A DNA stretch of 37,148 nucleotides, taken from NCBI GenBank assembly GCA_025459175.1, contig JALORC010000070.1, forward strand, positions 1 to 37,148, in the 5' to 3' direction. A model generated the notes under the pieces. The model was not told the origin of the DNA, did not search any database, and was given only the letters and a program-made list of their open reading frames with translations. Numbering within the stretch: position 1 is the first letter of the stretch; every line of letters starts with the position of its first letter. The translations under genes were made by a program, and so were the position numbers. Of this stretch, positions 1 through 7,237 are shown piece after piece. This DNA comes from Planctomycetota bacterium (GTDB taxonomy: Bacteria > Planctomycetota > UBA1135 > UBA2386).

Positions 1-1802
1 TCGGCGACGATCGCCTCGGCCCAGGTCCGGTAGGCGGCCGGCGTCAGGTGCAGGAAGTCCGGCATCACGTCCTTCGAGAGGGTGCCGTCGGCGCCGAGGA
101 AGCCCGCACCGATGTCCTTGCACACGACCATCGGATCGCCCGCCACCGCCGCGAACGCCAACTGGCTCGCTTCGGCGCACTTCGCCCGCTGCGCATCCGC
201 CGTCTCGCTGCGCGGGAAGATCGCCAGCAGCAGCACCTTAGCCTTCGGCAGGCCGGTGCGCAGTCGCTGCACGACCGCGACGATGCCCTGCGCGATCTCG
301 TCGGCGGTGTTGTCGCTGCCGTTGCTGTTGTTGGTGCCGATCATCACCACCGCGGCGCGGATGTCGTTGTTCGGTGCCGCCAGCGCCGCCATCAGTTCGC
401 TGTCGAAGCGCCACAGCACGTGCTGCGTGCGATCGCCGGACACGCCGACGTTGATCGCCGCGCGCGGTTGCCAGTACTCGGCCCAGACCGCCTTGCCGCC
501 GCCGTTCCAGCCCTGCGTGATCGAGTCGCCGACCATCACCAGACGGTGCCCGCCGGCACGTGCTGTCTCGAGGTGCCCATCGACCCGCTTCTGCCAGTCA
601 GGCTGGTGCCGCGGCGCCGGCGTGATCGTGTCGGCCGGTCGCGCGAACGTGGGCACCGGCCCCTTCGCCAGCGCATCGAGTTCGTCGAGCCGCAGCCGCA
701 CCGAGCGCACCAGCGACTGCTGGCTGGGTTCGAAGTGGCCGTAGCTGGTCAGCACGAAGGTGCCGTCGGCGAGCACCTCGACGCCCGGATAACCGCAGTC
801 GGTGCCCCGCCAGTTGCGCAACAGGCGCACGCGGTACTGACCATCGCGCCGCTGCACCAGGTCGTCGAACGTGCCGACCCACGCCACCCAGTCGCCGCGC
901 GTCGGGCTGTCCTTCGCCATGTCGCGGAACGACAGCAGCAGCCGTCCGTCCGGTCCGTAGGCACCGACATGGCGGTCGCCGCACAGGCTCGCCGGCAGCT
1001 CCTGCGGCACCGACCAATTGGCGCCTTCGTCGTCCGAGAACGCGATGTGACTGCCGCGGCGGCGGGTGTTCTCGCGCAACAGCATCGCCAGCCGCTTGCC
1101 ATCCGGCGAGCGCACGACCCCGGGCTCGCACAGATCGAGCTCGGCGCCGGTCCACACCACCTTCGGCGCGCCCCACGTGCGGCCGCCGTCCGCCGACTCG
1201 GTCTGGTAGACGGTGAAGTTGGCGCGCTTGCCACCGGCGCGGAACCAGCGCCCGTCGTCGTGGAAGAACGCGGCGTGCCGACCATCGGCCAGCGCCACCA
1301 CGCTCGCCATCGCGACGATGCCGCCGAAGTCGCCGATCGGCGCCAACGGCGTCCAGTTGACGCCGTCGTCGGTCGACACACTGCTGCGGATCGGGTGCAG
1401 ACCCGAGAACAGCACCAGCCGCGCCACGCCGTCGCGATCGATCAGGCGATGGATCGTCGGGGTCTCGAGGCTGGTCGCCCAGTTCTCAGGCACCGGCAAC
1501 GACCCGCTCCACGAGCGACCGCCATCGGTGCTCTTCTGCAGCACGATCGGCCCCTTGCCGTGCCCCTCCGGATACACGCAAAGGATCGTGCCGTCCGGCA
1601 GCTGCACCGTGGTCGGATGGCCGAGGTACTTGCCCGGCACCTGGCTCACGTTGCTCTGTCTCTCGATGTCGCCGTCGAGGTCGAGCCAACGCAACGGCCC
1701 TGCGTCAGCCAGCGGCGGCGCCTGGGCCACCAGCGACCGGAGCGGGAACGGCAGGATCGCGGGCAGGATCGCGAGGAGCGCGGTGACGAGGAGGCGGCGC
1801 AT
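1..1802 (-). CDS. Sialidase-like (BNR) propeller fused to SGNH/GDSL esterase, 3' end outside window
   Basis: About 600 residues are visible from an ATG at 1802; no stop is reached before the window edge. Residues 1-30 form a signal peptide (MRRLLVTALLAILP then a hydrophobic run), so the protein is exported. Residues about 35-345 look like a sialidase-family beta-propeller with Asp-box motifs (STDGGRSW at 91-98, then SADGGRTW and SDDEGANW). I do not see a canonical FRIP motif, so true sialidase activity is uncertain. Residues about 410-600 are an SGNH hydrolase: block I GDSIT with nucleophile Ser427, block II GVSGDRT, block III GTNNS, and block V DFLH with Asp582 and His585. A full catalytic set is therefore present. 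Sialidase plus SGNH esterase fusions are known to remove O-acetyl groups and then sugars from glycans; that role here is inference. It lies 37 bases behind the DUF1428 gene on the same strand. Only a short C-terminal tail should be missing. Confidence 0.82.
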   Translation of the reverse strand, partial: MRRLLVTALLAILPAILPFPLRSLVAQAPPLADAGPLRWLDLDGDIERQSNVSQVPGKYLGHPTTVQLPDGTILCVYPEGHGKGPIVLQKSTDGGRSWSGSLPVPENWATSLETPTIHRLIDRDGVARLVLFSGLHPIRSSVSTDDGVNWTPLAPIGDFGGIVAMASVVALADGRHAAFFHDDGRWFRAGGKRANFTVYQTESADGGRTWGAPKVVWTGAELDLCEPGVVRSPDGKRLAMLLRENTRRRGSHIAFSDDEGANWSVPQELPASLCGDRHVGAYGPDGRLLLSFRDMAKDSPTRGDWVAWVGTFDDLVQRRDGQYRVRLLRNWRGTDCGYPGVEVLADGTFVLTSYGHFEPSQQSLVRSVRLRLDELDALAKGPVPTFARPADTITPAPRHQPDWQKRVDGHLETARAGGHRLVMVGDSITQGWNGGGKAVWAEYWQPRAAINVGVSGDRTQHVLWRFDSELMAALAAPNNDIRAAVVMIGTNNSNGSDNTADEIAQGIVAVVQRLRTGLPKAKVLLLAIFPRSETADAQRAKCAEASQLAFAAVAGDPMVVCKDIGAGFLGADGTLSKDVMPDFLHLTPAAYRTWAEAIVA

Positions 1803-1839
1803 CACGGCGTCGTAACCGGTGCCGCGCCTGCCGCAAGGC

Positions 1840-2202
1840 CTACAGCGCGACCATCTGCTCGAAGCCACCGTACGACATCCGCTTGATGTCGAACGGCATC
1901 TCCTGGTCGGCCAGCTCGGCCATGCGCGGATCCGCCATCACCGCCGCGTTGATCTTGTCGCGCTGGGCCTTCGACTTGAACAGCACCCACGAGAACACCA
2001 CCGTCTCGCCGGCCTTCGCCTTGGCCCGCTTGGGGAACGGCACCCCGAAATCGACCGCGAGGTCCTCGCCCGTGCATTCGCTGTAGCCCAGCGCGCCGTG
2101 CTCGATCCAGATCTTGCCGGCCCGCTTGGCGATGGTGAGGTACTTCGCCAGGTGCTTCTTGGGCATCACCAGCAGGAATCCGTCCACGTACTTCGACTTC
2201 AT
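1840..2202 (-). CDS. DUF1428 (YbaA-like) family protein
   Basis: A 120-residue protein that aligns by eye along its whole length with E. coli YbaA: the opening KYVDGFLLVMPKK, the central ECTGEDL, the core ETVVFSWVLFKSKAQRDK, and the closing DPRMAEL, MPFDIKRMSYGGFE. Family members are about 117 residues, which supports the ATG at 2202; an open frame extends further upstream but reads as non-native arginine-rich sequence. The fold is a small ferredoxin-like (dimeric alpha-beta barrel) type and its biochemical role is unknown. A run of G sits directly against the ATG, too close to act as a normal ribosome binding site. It is 52 bases after the RES toxin stop and 37 bases before the sialidase-like gene on the same strand, so the four minus-strand genes could be co-transcribed. 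Confidence 0.88.
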   Translation of the reverse strand: MKSKYVDGFLLVMPKKHLAKYLTIAKRAGKIWIEHGALGYSECTGEDLAVDFGVPFPKRAKAKAGETVVFSWVLFKSKAQRDKINAAVMADPRMAELADQEMPFDIKRMSYGGFEQMVAL

Positions 2203-2254
2203 CCCCCTTGCATAACTGCTCGCCCGCGCCTTTGCCCCCGCTTTCCGGCCCGGT

Positions 2255-2974
2255 TCAGCGATCGATCCACTGCTCGGTCGCGAAGTCGAACACCTTGGGG
2301 ATGCGCTGCCCGTCCCAGTGATAGCGGAGCACGCAGGTCGGCCGCGGCGGCAGCACCGCTCGCGGCGTGAAGGCGCCGACGCAGAGGCCACCGGGATCGC
2401 GCACGCTGGGGAACACCACGCCGCGCGACCGCACCGTGCGCAACCGGACCGCGAACGCGCGACTGTGCGTGTAGTCGGCCGGGTCGAGCAGCGGTCGCCA
2501 GCGCGGATCGTCGTCGCGCAGGTCGTGGAAGCGATCGTCGATGCTGCCGACCAGCACCCGCATGTCGACGTCGAGCGCCGCTTCGGCGGTCGACGCGTAG
2601 AACCGCTCCATGTGCCAGCAGGTCTCGGCGACCGCGGTCGCGCGCCGATTGGCGCAGTAGTAGGCGCCGAAACTGCCGTCGGCGAACCGCGACGGCCGCT
2701 TGTGCACGAACGGCCCCATCACCCAGCTGGCGCCGGGGCCGGCGATGCGTTCCTCGGGCGGCACCGCCGAGATCTCGCCGATCTCACAGCGGATCCTCGG
2801 ATTGGTCAGGCTCTCGAGCTCGGCCAGCACGTCCCATTCGGCCGGATCGCCGAGGCGCTCGAACAGCGACACCGGCGGAAAGCGGGTCGGGATGATGCGG
2901 AACGCATGGGCCCAGCGCACGCGACGCACCGGCGGCAGGTCGGCGTCGGCGATCGGGGCCGTAGCATCGGTCAC
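2255..2974 (-). CDS. RES-domain toxin of a Xre/RES toxin-antitoxin pair
   Basis: A 239-residue protein starting at a GTG (2974) that overlaps the antitoxin stop in a GTGA tetranucleotide, the usual sign of translational coupling. RES domains are named for conserved Arg, Glu and Ser; candidates here are Arg26 (AFRIIPTRF), Glu117 (RRATAVAET) and Ser190 (VVFPSVRDPGG). An aromatic patch GAYYCA lies at 104-108. The C terminus LRYHWDGQRIPKVFDF is also typical of the family. Characterised members deplete cellular NAD+ by phosphorolysis or hydrolysis and are neutralised by the Xre-type antitoxin encoded just upstream. The open frame continues 163 codons further upstream, but that part is out of register with the antitoxin gene and is not coding. 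All three signature residues are present, so I expect an active toxin; this is inference. Confidence 0.88.
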   Translation of the reverse strand: MTDATAPIADADLPPVRRVRWAHAFRIIPTRFPPVSLFERLGDPAEWDVLAELESLTNPRIRCEIGEISAVPPEERIAGPGASWVMGPFVHKRPSRFADGSFGAYYCANRRATAVAETCWHMERFYASTAEAALDVDMRVLVGSIDDRFHDLRDDDPRWRPLLDPADYTHSRAFAVRLRTVRSRGVVFPSVRDPGGLCVGAFTPRAVLPPRPTCVLRYHWDGQRIPKVFDFATEQWIDR

Positions 2975-3390
2975 GAAGCACCGCCGCGCGCGGCGTCCAG
3001 CACGGCCCGGACCTCCGCGAGGTCGGTGACGTCGCCGGCGAGCATGCGCTGCAGGGCGCTCTGCCCGCCGAACGCCGCGTTGGGCCGACGGATCCACGCG
3101 TCGGCGCGTTCGACCTGGGGGAACAGGATCTGCAGCGCCTTCCAGATGCCGAGCAACCAGCTGATGCGGCGCACCACGTCCTTCGACATCCGGCCGAACC
3201 GCCCGGCCTTCCACTGGAAGAACGTCGCGCGCCCCGGTTCCCCGAGCAGCTTGCGCGCCTCGTCGGTGCTCAGCTGCCAGGCATCGGCGAGCTTGAAGAA
3301 CGCGCGCAGCGCGATGGCAACCTTGGCCGGGGTCTCGGCGATCAGCGCCGCGGCATCGGCGGTAGAGGCGTGGGTCAATGGACGGGCCAT
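2971..3390 (-). CDS. Xre/MbcA/ParS-type antitoxin (DUF2384 C-terminal domain)
   Basis: A 139-residue protein with an N-terminal helical DNA-binding part (about 20-75, including LSTDEARKLLG and RATFFQWKAGR) and a C-terminal toxin-binding part. The latter contains the hallmark tail WIRRPNAAFGGQSALQRML followed by DLAEVRAVLDAARGG. These features match the Xre antitoxins that partner RES toxins. Its stop overlaps the toxin GTG by four bases. Family members normally bind operator repeats upstream of their own gene and repress the pair. A symmetrical GTCC/GGAC array and a promoter-like sequence sit directly upstream of the ATG at 3390. The nearest gene on the other side is the divergent ABC-F gene, 107 bases away. 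Confidence 0.88.
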   Translation of the reverse strand: MARPLTHASTADAAALIAETPAKVAIALRAFFKLADAWQLSTDEARKLLGEPGRATFFQWKAGRFGRMSKDVVRRISWLLGIWKALQILFPQVERADAWIRRPNAAFGGQSALQRMLAGDVTDLAEVRAVLDAARGGAS

Positions 3391-3391
3391 G

Positions 3392-3446
3392 GTCCGATAA
3401 TGGACTCATCGACACGTTTCGTCCAGTGCCGGACTTCGTGGTCCGG
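3392..3446. promoter_or_regulatory. Candidate operator: GTCC-N6-GGACT repeated twice plus an extra half-site
   Basis: The inverted repeat GTCC-N6-GGACT occurs at 3392-3406 and again at 3421-3435. A further GTCC at 3441 pairs with the GGAC at 3431, making the hairpin-like CCGGAC-N6-GTCCGG at 3429-3446. Half-sites are spaced 10 bases apart, about one helical turn. The array covers the predicted antitoxin promoter and lies in the gap between the divergent antitoxin and ABC-F genes. The natural interpretation is the binding site of the Xre-type antitoxin; this is inference from position and symmetry. Confidence 0.5.
3397..3425 (-). promoter_or_regulatory. Candidate sigma70-like promoter of the antitoxin-toxin genes
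   Basis: Read on the minus strand: TGGACG (3425-3420), a 17-base spacer, then CATTAT (3402-3397). The -10-like box ends six bases before the antitoxin ATG, so the transcript would be leaderless or nearly so. Both hexamers match consensus at four of six positions. The boxes lie inside the GTCC/GGAC array, which would let the antitoxin block its own promoter. Prediction only. Confidence 0.4.
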
Positions 3447-3497
3447 CAAGTTCCCGCTCCCACCGGGCGCCCGACCGCCTATCCTGCCGCCCCTGCC

Positions 3498-5393
3498 ATG
3501 ACCCTGGTCACGCTCGACAAGATCGTCCGCCGCTTCGGCGACGACCCGATCCTGGACGGTCTGTCGCTGCGCGTCGACGAAGGCGATCGCATCGGGGTGG
3601 TCGGCGACAACGGGGCCGGCAAGACGACGATGATCCGCATCCTGGCCGGCGTCGACGACGCCGACCTCGGTCAGCGCAACACCCGCAACCACCTGCGCAT
3701 CGCCTACGGCGCGCAGATGCCGGCGATGCCGAAGGGCACCACCGTGCACGACCTGGTGATGCGCGGCACCGGCGAGCACGGCGCCCTCGAGGCGCGCATG
3801 CGGGCCCTCGAGACCCGCATGGCGACCGGCGACGAAGCGGCGCTGCGCGACTACGGCGAGCTGCAGGCCGCGTTCGAGGCCGGCGGCGGCTACGACCGCA
3901 AGCACCAGGTCGAGAAGGTGCTGTCGGGCCTCGGCTTCCCGATCGTCGATCTGCAGAAGGACGTGTCGGTGCTCAGCGGCGGCGAGAAGTCGCGCGTGCA
4001 GCTGGCGATCCTGATGACGACGCCGGCCGACCTGCTGATCCTCGACGAACCGACCAACCACCTCGACCTGCAGGGCATCGAGTTCGTCGAGGACTTCGTG
4101 GTGCGCTATCCCGGCGCCTGCGTGGTCGTCAGCCACGACCGCCGCTTCCTCGACGCGATCGCCAACGCGATCGTCGAGGTCGCCGATGGCCAGGCCAACC
4201 GCTGGAAGGGCAACTTCACGCACTACAGCCAGCAGCGCGACCTCGCGTTGCTGACGCAGGCGCGCGCGTTCAAGAGCCAGCGCGAGTTCGTCGAGAAGGA
4301 GATGGAGTTCATCCGCCGCAACATGGCCGGGCGCATGAGCGCACAGGCCAAGGGCCGGCTCAAGCGCCTGCAGCGCCTGCAGCTGATCGACAAGCCGCAG
4401 GGCAAGCGCGCGCAGATGCGGTTGTCGTTCGGCGCCACCACGCGCGGTCAGCAGGGCCAGACCGCGATCGAGGCCGAGGACCTCACGGTCAAGGCCGGTG
4501 CCCGCACGCTGCTCGACCGCACCTCGTTCCGGATCTGGTTCGGCGAGGTCACCGCCCTGCTCGGCCGCAATGGCGCCGGCAAGACCACGCTGCTGCGGCT
4601 GCTGGCCGGCATCGGCCAGCCGGCCGGCGGCGCGATCAAGCGCGCGCACAACCTGCGCATCGGCTACTTCAGCCAGGAGAAGAACGACCTGCCGCAGCAC
4701 GGCACCGTGCTCGACGCGCTGCGCGAACTCGATCGCACCGTCGACGAACGCACGCTGCGCGACCACCTGGCCCTGTTCCTGTTCTGCGGCGACGACATCG
4801 AGAAGCCGGTCACCGAGCTGTCGGGTGGCGAGAAGCAGCGGCTGTCGCTGGCGCGCATGACGCGCGCGCAGTTCGACCTCTTGTGCCTCGACGAACCGAC
4901 CAACCACCTCGACGTCGCCGGCACCGAGGGCCTCGAGCAGGCGCTGAAGGAGTTCCCCGGCACGGTGGTGCTGATCACGCACGATCGCAAGCTCGTCGAC
5001 GAGGTCGCCGATCGGGTGCTGTGGGTCGACGACGGTGCGGTGCGCACGTTCGACCAGGGGCTCGCACAGTGCCAGCGCGTGCTGGCCGAAGAACGCGCCG
5101 CCGCGCGCGCCGCCGACGCCGAGGCCCGCGCCGAGGCGGCGGCGAAGAGCGCGCCGCCACCGACCGAGCCGAAGAAGGCGATCGAGACCGGCAAGGTTCG
5201 CAACCCGCGCATGTTCCAGAAGCTCGAGGAACGCATCATCGAGCTCGAGGCGCAGATCGAGGGCCTGCGCGCGGCGATGTTCGACCCGGCCAACTACGCG
5301 AGCGCCAGCAAGATGAAGCAGCTGCAGGGCGACGAGGTGCGGCTGAAGGCCGAGCTCGCCGCCGCCTACGAGCAGTGGGAGAACTGGCAGTAG
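3498..5393 (+). CDS. ABC-F family ATPase, Uup-like
   Basis: A 631-residue soluble protein with two complete ABC cassettes and no membrane segments. Cassette 1: Walker A GDNGAGKTT (36-44), signature LSGGEKS (from 159), Walker B LLILDEPTNHLD (179-190). Cassette 2: Walker A GRNGAGKTT (from 356), signature LSGGEKQ, Walker B LLCLDEPTNHLD. Between them is the charged helical linker of ABC-F proteins (about 240-315), which contacts tRNA in the ribosomal E site in studied members. After cassette 2 comes an Ala/Glu/Pro-rich stretch and a C-terminal coiled coil (about 570-631), the arrangement of Uup. ABC-F proteins relieve ribosome stalling or act in ribosome biogenesis. The ATG at 3498 was chosen because the first cassette begins right after it; the frame is open further upstream but that part reads as intergenic. 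No Shine-Dalgarno is visible. Confidence 0.93.
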   Translation: MTLVTLDKIVRRFGDDPILDGLSLRVDEGDRIGVVGDNGAGKTTMIRILAGVDDADLGQRNTRNHLRIAYGAQMPAMPKGTTVHDLVMRGTGEHGALEARMRALETRMATGDEAALRDYGELQAAFEAGGGYDRKHQVEKVLSGLGFPIVDLQKDVSVLSGGEKSRVQLAILMTTPADLLILDEPTNHLDLQGIEFVEDFVVRYPGACVVVSHDRRFLDAIANAIVEVADGQANRWKGNFTHYSQQRDLALLTQARAFKSQREFVEKEMEFIRRNMAGRMSAQAKGRLKRLQRLQLIDKPQGKRAQMRLSFGATTRGQQGQTAIEAEDLTVKAGARTLLDRTSFRIWFGEVTALLGRNGAGKTTLLRLLAGIGQPAGGAIKRAHNLRIGYFSQEKNDLPQHGTVLDALRELDRTVDERTLRDHLALFLFCGDDIEKPVTELSGGEKQRLSLARMTRAQFDLLCLDEPTNHLDVAGTEGLEQALKEFPGTVVLITHDRKLVDEVADRVLWVDDGAVRTFDQGLAQCQRVLAEERAAARAADAEARAEAAAKSAPPPTEPKKAIETGKVRNPRMFQKLEERIIELEAQIEGLRAAMFDPANYASASKMKQLQGDEVRLKAELAAAYEQWENWQ

Positions 5394-5512
5394 CGGGCCG
5401 TTGCCGCAGGGATTTCTGCGAGCAGTTGTCCGCTCCCACGTCGCCAGGGCACTTGACGGACAGCGGGCCTTCGATGGGCGCCGCCTTCCGACTTCCTCAC
5501 TGGAACCGTGCC

Positions 5513-6022
5513 ATGACGACCTGCTTGCGTCCGCTCGTGCTCTCCGTCCTCCACACCCTGGTCATCGCACCGCTCGCCATCGCGCAGTGCACCACCTTCA
5601 GCCCGACGGCCTACTCCCAGGTCACCGCCGCCGGTTGTGGGGCACCGGTGTTGTCGGTCAGTGCTCCGCCGCGATTCGGCTGGACCACCTCGGTCGACGC
5701 CACCAACCTGGACTTCGGCATAGGCATCCAGGTCGTGCTCTACGCGTTCAAGCTGCCGCCGATTTCGCCCCCGGTCGCATGGACCGGCGACGTCGAGGGA
5801 TTCCCGCTCGCGGCGGGTTGCTTCAACCATTTGCCGGACGCGGACACCTACGTCGTGGAGATCGGCACCGCCGGCATCACCAGTGTGGTCGTCAACGTTC
5901 CCGCCTCGGGCTTCGTCGCCGGCAGCGTGATCCGCGCGCAGGCCTTCCAGCTCGACCTGTTCAGCAGCACCATCGCCTTCTCGGCCGCCACCAACTCGGT
6001 CTGCCTGTATCTGGCACCATGA
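5513..6022 (+). CDS. Small secreted protein with planctomycete-type C-terminal module
   Basis: A 169-residue protein with a clear signal peptide (hydrophobic LVLSVLHTLVIAPLAIA, probable cleavage before Gln-Cys). The mature part begins CTTFSPTAY and contains CGAPVLSV, features of short exported proteins of this lineage. The last 50 residues carry a pattern (VPASGFVAG, RAQAFQLD, ATNSVCLYL) that resembles the ends of four other secreted proteins in this window. Four Cys in the mature part could form disulfides. An in-frame ATG at 5474 would add 13 residues; 5513 gives the better signal peptide. It follows the ABC-F gene by 119 bases but is probably independent. Function unknown. Confidence 0.75.
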   Translation: MTTCLRPLVLSVLHTLVIAPLAIAQCTTFSPTAYSQVTAAGCGAPVLSVSAPPRFGWTTSVDATNLDFGIGIQVVLYAFKLPPISPPVAWTGDVEGFPLAAGCFNHLPDADTYVVEIGTAGITSVVVNVPASGFVAGSVIRAQAFQLDLFSSTIAFSAATNSVCLYLAP

Positions 6023-6107
6023 GCATCGCCCGGTGCGAAGGCCCCGACGGCGGCCCGGCGTCCAGGAACGAGCCACCGCGATAACCCGGCTCCAGCGCCG
6101 CCCCGGT

Positions 6108-6156
6108 TGTTCCGAAAGCGGCCGTGGATGAGGACCCAGGCCCCAGTTCGGGAACA
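6108..6156. repeat. Inverted repeat enclosing the start codon of the 6128 gene
   Basis: The arms TGTTCC-GAA (6108-6116) and TTC-G-GGAACA (6147-6156) are complementary apart from one extra base. They enclose a 30-base loop that contains the ATG at 6128. In RNA this could hold the start codon in a loop, or in DNA it could be an operator. No further evidence. Confidence 0.3.
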
Positions 6157-6697
6157 CGATTCCGCTGCCCGCCAGCCTTCGGCCGACGACGTCGAGCGGC
6201 TGCGCGAAACCGCCGAGCGCATCGACGACCTGCTGACCGACGCCAAGTCGGCGCTGGACCGGCTGATGGCCGCGGCGGTTCCTGAGCGACCCGAGGCCGT
6301 CGAACCGGAGTCTCTGGCCCCCGAACCTGCCACGGTCGCGATGGTCGCCGACCTGCTGCTCGAGGACCCGATCCGCACCGCTGCTACCAACGAGTTCGAA
6401 CTCGACTTCGAGGCCCACGACGAGCCGGCGCCGCAGTCGCCGGCGGCGGCGGTCGCCGATGAAGTTCCCGACGACCCCAGCTCCACCATGCACCACGATG
6501 TTCTCCCTGTGCCGCGGCACGACGGCCGCGGCGTGCTCCTGCTGGCGATGGTCAGCATGGCTCTGCTGAGCGTGGCTTCGCTGCTCGATCAACACCTGGC
6601 CGGCCTCGGCGTCCTCGGCGGCGCCAACCTGCTCGCCTGGCTGGTGGTGATGCAACAGCGCCGCGATGCCAGCGAACCGGCGGCGCCTCACCACTGA
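6128..6697 (+). CDS. Hypothetical membrane-anchored protein with acidic linker
   Basis: A 189-residue protein I do not recognise. Residues about 20-47 form a charged amphipathic helix (DDVERLRETAERID, then ALDRLMAAA). Residues about 48-140 are an acidic Pro/Ala/Glu-rich linker of low complexity. Two hydrophobic helices follow near the C terminus (LLLAMVSMALLSVASLL and LGVLGGANLLAWLVVM), joined by a short HLAGLG turn, then a short basic tail. The likely topology is a cytoplasmic N-terminal domain held by a membrane hairpin. The frame stays open on the opposite strand as well, but that reading is arginine-rich and has no hydrophobic logic. A TTG at 6107 could add seven residues; the ATG is preferred. 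It converges with the bacilliredoxin gene, 7 bases apart. Confidence 0.65.
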   Translation: MRTQAPVREHDSAARQPSADDVERLRETAERIDDLLTDAKSALDRLMAAAVPERPEAVEPESLAPEPATVAMVADLLLEDPIRTAATNEFELDFEAHDEPAPQSPAAAVADEVPDDPSSTMHHDVLPVPRHDGRGVLLLAMVSMALLSVASLLDQHLAGLGVLGGANLLAWLVVMQQRRDASEPAAPHH

Positions 6698-6704
6698 CCA
6701 GGGC

Positions 6705-7130
6705 TCAGTTCGCGGCGAAGTGGCGATCGAACATCGCCTTCAGGTCCGCGGCGACCTGCTCCGCGGACCGGCCTTCGATGCGATGGCGCGGCAGGAAGTC
6801 GACGACCTTGCCGGCCTTGAACAGCGCCATCGACGGGCTCGACGGCGGGATGTGCGCGAAGCGGCTGCGCGCCTGCTGCGTCGCTTCCTTGTCCTGACCG
6901 GCGAACACCGTCGCCAGCCGCTGCGGTTTGTGCGCGTGCTGCAGCGCCATGCGCACACCCGGGCGGGCCATGCCGGCGGCGCAGCCGCACACCGAGTTGA
7001 CGACCAGCAGCCCGGTCGCGGCCGGATCGTCGATCCAGGCGTCGACCGCCTTGGCATCGGTGAGTTCGCGGAAGCCGATCTCGGTCAACTCGGCGCGCAT
7101 CGGCCGGACCAGTTCTGGGTCGTACATCAT
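6705..7130 (-). CDS. brxA: BrxA/BrxB-family bacilliredoxin
   Basis: A 141-residue thioredoxin-fold protein that matches Bacillus BrxA/BrxB (YphP/YqiW) nearly end to end. Shared stretches are PMRAELTEIGFRELT, VVNSVCGCAAGMARPG, TVFAGQDKEAT, and the PPSSPSMALFK, LPRHRIEG pair. The active-site CGC is Cys48-Gly49-Cys50. The family removes bacillithiol from S-bacillithiolated proteins, or acts as a disulfide isomerase, in the cytoplasm. A planctomycete may use another low-molecular-weight thiol, so the in vivo substrate is open. The start is the first of two adjacent ATGs (7130, 7127); the family N terminus begins at this point. A longer open frame upstream is arginine-rich and overlaps the next gene. 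The gene ends seven bases from the convergent membrane-protein gene. Confidence 0.9.
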   Translation of the reverse strand: MMYDPELVRPMRAELTEIGFRELTDAKAVDAWIDDPAATGLLVVNSVCGCAAGMARPGVRMALQHAHKPQRLATVFAGQDKEATQQARSRFAHIPPSSPSMALFKAGKVVDFLPRHRIEGRSAEQVAADLKAMFDRHFAAN

Positions 7131-7237
7131 GGTAGGTCGCACAGGGTAGCCGACCCGCGGCCGCGGCGGCGACCCGAACGGAGATTGCCGCCGCAGCCGG
7201 CGCAGCGACAATCCACGGCCTGCCCGCCGAGCCGAAC

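Noticed and set aside
48..1886. A 612-codon plus-strand reading frame opposite the sialidase-like gene
   Set aside because: It is an Arg/His/Ala-rich translation without domain logic; the minus strand carries clear Asp-box and SGNH motifs over the same bases.
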